A stretch of 64,000 nt of DNA from Vibrio harveyi NBRC 15634 = ATCC 14126 = KCTC 12724 (GTDB taxonomy: Bacteria > Pseudomonadota > Gammaproteobacteria > Enterobacterales > Vibrionaceae): NCBI RefSeq assembly GCF_001591145.1, contig NZ_BCUF01000015.1, positions 1 through 64,000 on the forward strand. The letters are read 5' to 3'. This document shows, in pieces, positions 63,037 to 64,000 of this stretch (the first letter of the stretch is position 1; each line of letters begins with the position of its first letter). The notes under the pieces were generated by a model. The model was not told the DNA's origin. It worked only from the letters and a program-made list of their open reading frames with translations, and ran no database searches. The position numbers and the translations under genes were made by a program.

Positions 63037-64000
63037 ATGAACGTTCAGGCATTACCCATGCATCGGTTTATCGACCATGATGGGAACCTCGTCAGCCAAC
63101 TACCCAACTGGGCTGATCTCGAAATATTGGTCGGGTTTTATCAAGACATGATATTAACTCGCACTTACGATAACAAAGCCGTTGCCTTGCAGCGCACTGG
63201 TAAATTAGGCACCTACCCATCACACCTTGGCTCGGAAGCCGTTGGGATAGCGGTAGGCAGAGCGCTAAAAGCCAGTGATGTATTTGTTCCTTATTATCGC
63301 GATATGCCCGCCATGTGGTGTCGTGGTATAGGAATGGAGAAGAACCTGCAATACTGGGGAGGCGATGAACGCGGCAGCGACTTCGCTCCCGAAGGTAGCC
63401 CTTTTCCTAGCAAAGATCTGCCCTTCTGTGTCCCAATCGCAACACAGTGTACCCATGCCGTTGGTGTTGCAGCAGCACTGAAAATCCAAGGCAATCACGA
63501 TGCGGCTTTGGTGATGTGCGGTGATGGCGGCACTTCCAAAGGCGACTTCCTTGAATCCATTAACTGTGCGGGCGCTTGGAACATCCCATTAGTCTTTGTG
63601 GTGAACAATAACCAATGGGCGATCTCCGTTCCGCGCAGTTTGCAATGTGCTGCGGAATTTCTCTCAGAAAAAGCTAAAGGCGCCGGTATCCCTGGTCTTA
63701 CGGTGGATGGCAATGACGTCGTCGCGGTATTTGATGCAACAATGACCGCCCTTGAACGAGCGAGAAAAGGCAAAGGCGCGACGTTAATTGAAGCAGTAAA
63801 TTACCGCTTGAGCGATCACACCACCGCCGACGACGCGACCCGCTATCGTAACGAGGACGAGGTTCAAACGGCTTGGCAATATGAGCCCGTCCGTCGACTT
63901 AAAGCCTTTCTCACCAATCAAGGCGTTTGGAGTAACGAGAAAGAGCAAGAGTGGCAAGCCCACTGTAAAGAACAAGTTGAACTCGCCGTTGAACGTTATC
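63037..64000 (+). CDS. 2-oxoacid dehydrogenase E1 component, alpha subunit (partial)
   Basis: The first 321 codons of a thiamine-diphosphate E1 alpha subunit (PdhA/AcoA/BkdA type); the frame runs off the right edge. The ThDP-Mg motif is intact: MCGDGGTSKGDFLESIN leading to FVVNNNQWAIS (about residues 160-190). KLGTYPSHLGSEAVGIAVG and YRDMPAMWCRG are typical of E1 alpha. Family length is about 350-410, so perhaps 40-90 residues are missing. RBS AAGGAG 7 nt before ATG. The substrate (pyruvate or branched-chain 2-oxoacids) depends on the downstream genes. Confidence 0.93.
   Translation, partial: MNVQALPMHRFIDHDGNLVSQLPNWADLEILVGFYQDMILTRTYDNKAVALQRTGKLGTYPSHLGSEAVGIAVGRALKASDVFVPYYRDMPAMWCRGIGMEKNLQYWGGDERGSDFAPEGSPFPSKDLPFCVPIATQCTHAVGVAAALKIQGNHDAALVMCGDGGTSKGDFLESINCAGAWNIPLVFVVNNNQWAISVPRSLQCAAEFLSEKAKGAGIPGLTVDGNDVVAVFDATMTALERARKGKGATLIEAVNYRLSDHTTADDATRYRNEDEVQTAWQYEPVRRLKAFLTNQGVWSNEKEQEWQAHCKEQVELAVERY

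Noticed and set aside
63265..63975. Several minus-strand frames at the right end
   Set aside because: They all lie opposite the E1 alpha coding sequence, which has the intact ThDP motif.

Overview
The window looks like part of a Vibrio genome, most likely of the Harveyi clade (parahaemolyticus/alginolyticus group). Protein sequences, roughly 45% GC, many diguanylate cyclase, EAL and chemotaxis genes, a secreted GH18 chitinase and a Zur-box M23 endopeptidase all fit. Placement on the smaller chromosome is an inference from the accessory, metabolism-rich gene content and the lack of rRNA, tRNA or ribosomal protein genes. I see no phage, IS element, CRISPR array or RNA gene.

Layout. 1-2.9 kb: small accessory genes (one cut by the left edge), a DUF3147 membrane protein and a GGDEF protein. 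3.2-9.7 kb: a crotonase, an AI-2E family permease, a hexapeptide acetyltransferase, an exported AGE-fold protein and a chemoreceptor. 9.9-14.2 kb: a tight operon of response regulator, histidine kinase, exported flavin amine oxidase and GNAT enzyme. 14.4-20.9 kb: YceI, cytochrome b561, a large multidomain chitinase preceded by an AT-rich 0.76 kb gap, and a ShyB-like M23 endopeptidase with a near-consensus Zur box. 21-27.3 kb: LysR/SnoaL pair, HD protein, a CrsR-like REC-PP2C-HATPase protein with a small membrane protein, and GST with a divergent TetR gene.

27.4-40.4 kb is a nitrate assimilation region, all on the minus strand: nrtA-nrtB-nrtD-nirB-nirD (uptake and nitrite reduction) and nasA-cobA-ybiB (nitrate reductase, siroheme precursor synthesis, ybiB). 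The ANTAR antiterminator nasT and a dienelactone hydrolase gene lie between them. Each nitrate operon has a sigma-54-type promoter and a leader ending in an intrinsic terminator directly before the first gene. The nrtA leader carries two hairpins with identical A1/G4 hexaloops, the second overlapping the terminator, as expected for ANTAR-controlled antitermination. nasT also has a sigma-54-like promoter, and an NtrC-like palindrome lies upstream of nasA. The sequence therefore suggests a two-stage circuit: nitrogen limitation through NtrC/sigma-54 starts transcription, and NasT lets it pass the leader terminators.

40.4-64 kb: GNAT gene, a MITE-like repeat with TATACCCAAG/CTTGGGTATA ends, an EAL protein, an amino-acid/proton symporter with a CRP-like site, an unlisted 33-codon membrane peptide gene, a TPR-GGDEF protein with a lipoprotein, an S8 protease with a small secreted partner resembling the Aeromonas ASP/ORF2 pair, alkaline phosphatase, a SRPBCC/GyrI-like protein, a two-component system divergent from DUF5666-type exported proteins, an unrecognised coiled-coil membrane protein, a copper chaperone PCu(A)C gene, yegD, a DOPA 4,5-dioxygenase-like gene, and the 5' part of a 2-oxoacid dehydrogenase E1 alpha gene running off the right edge behind a PdhR/FadR-like operator.
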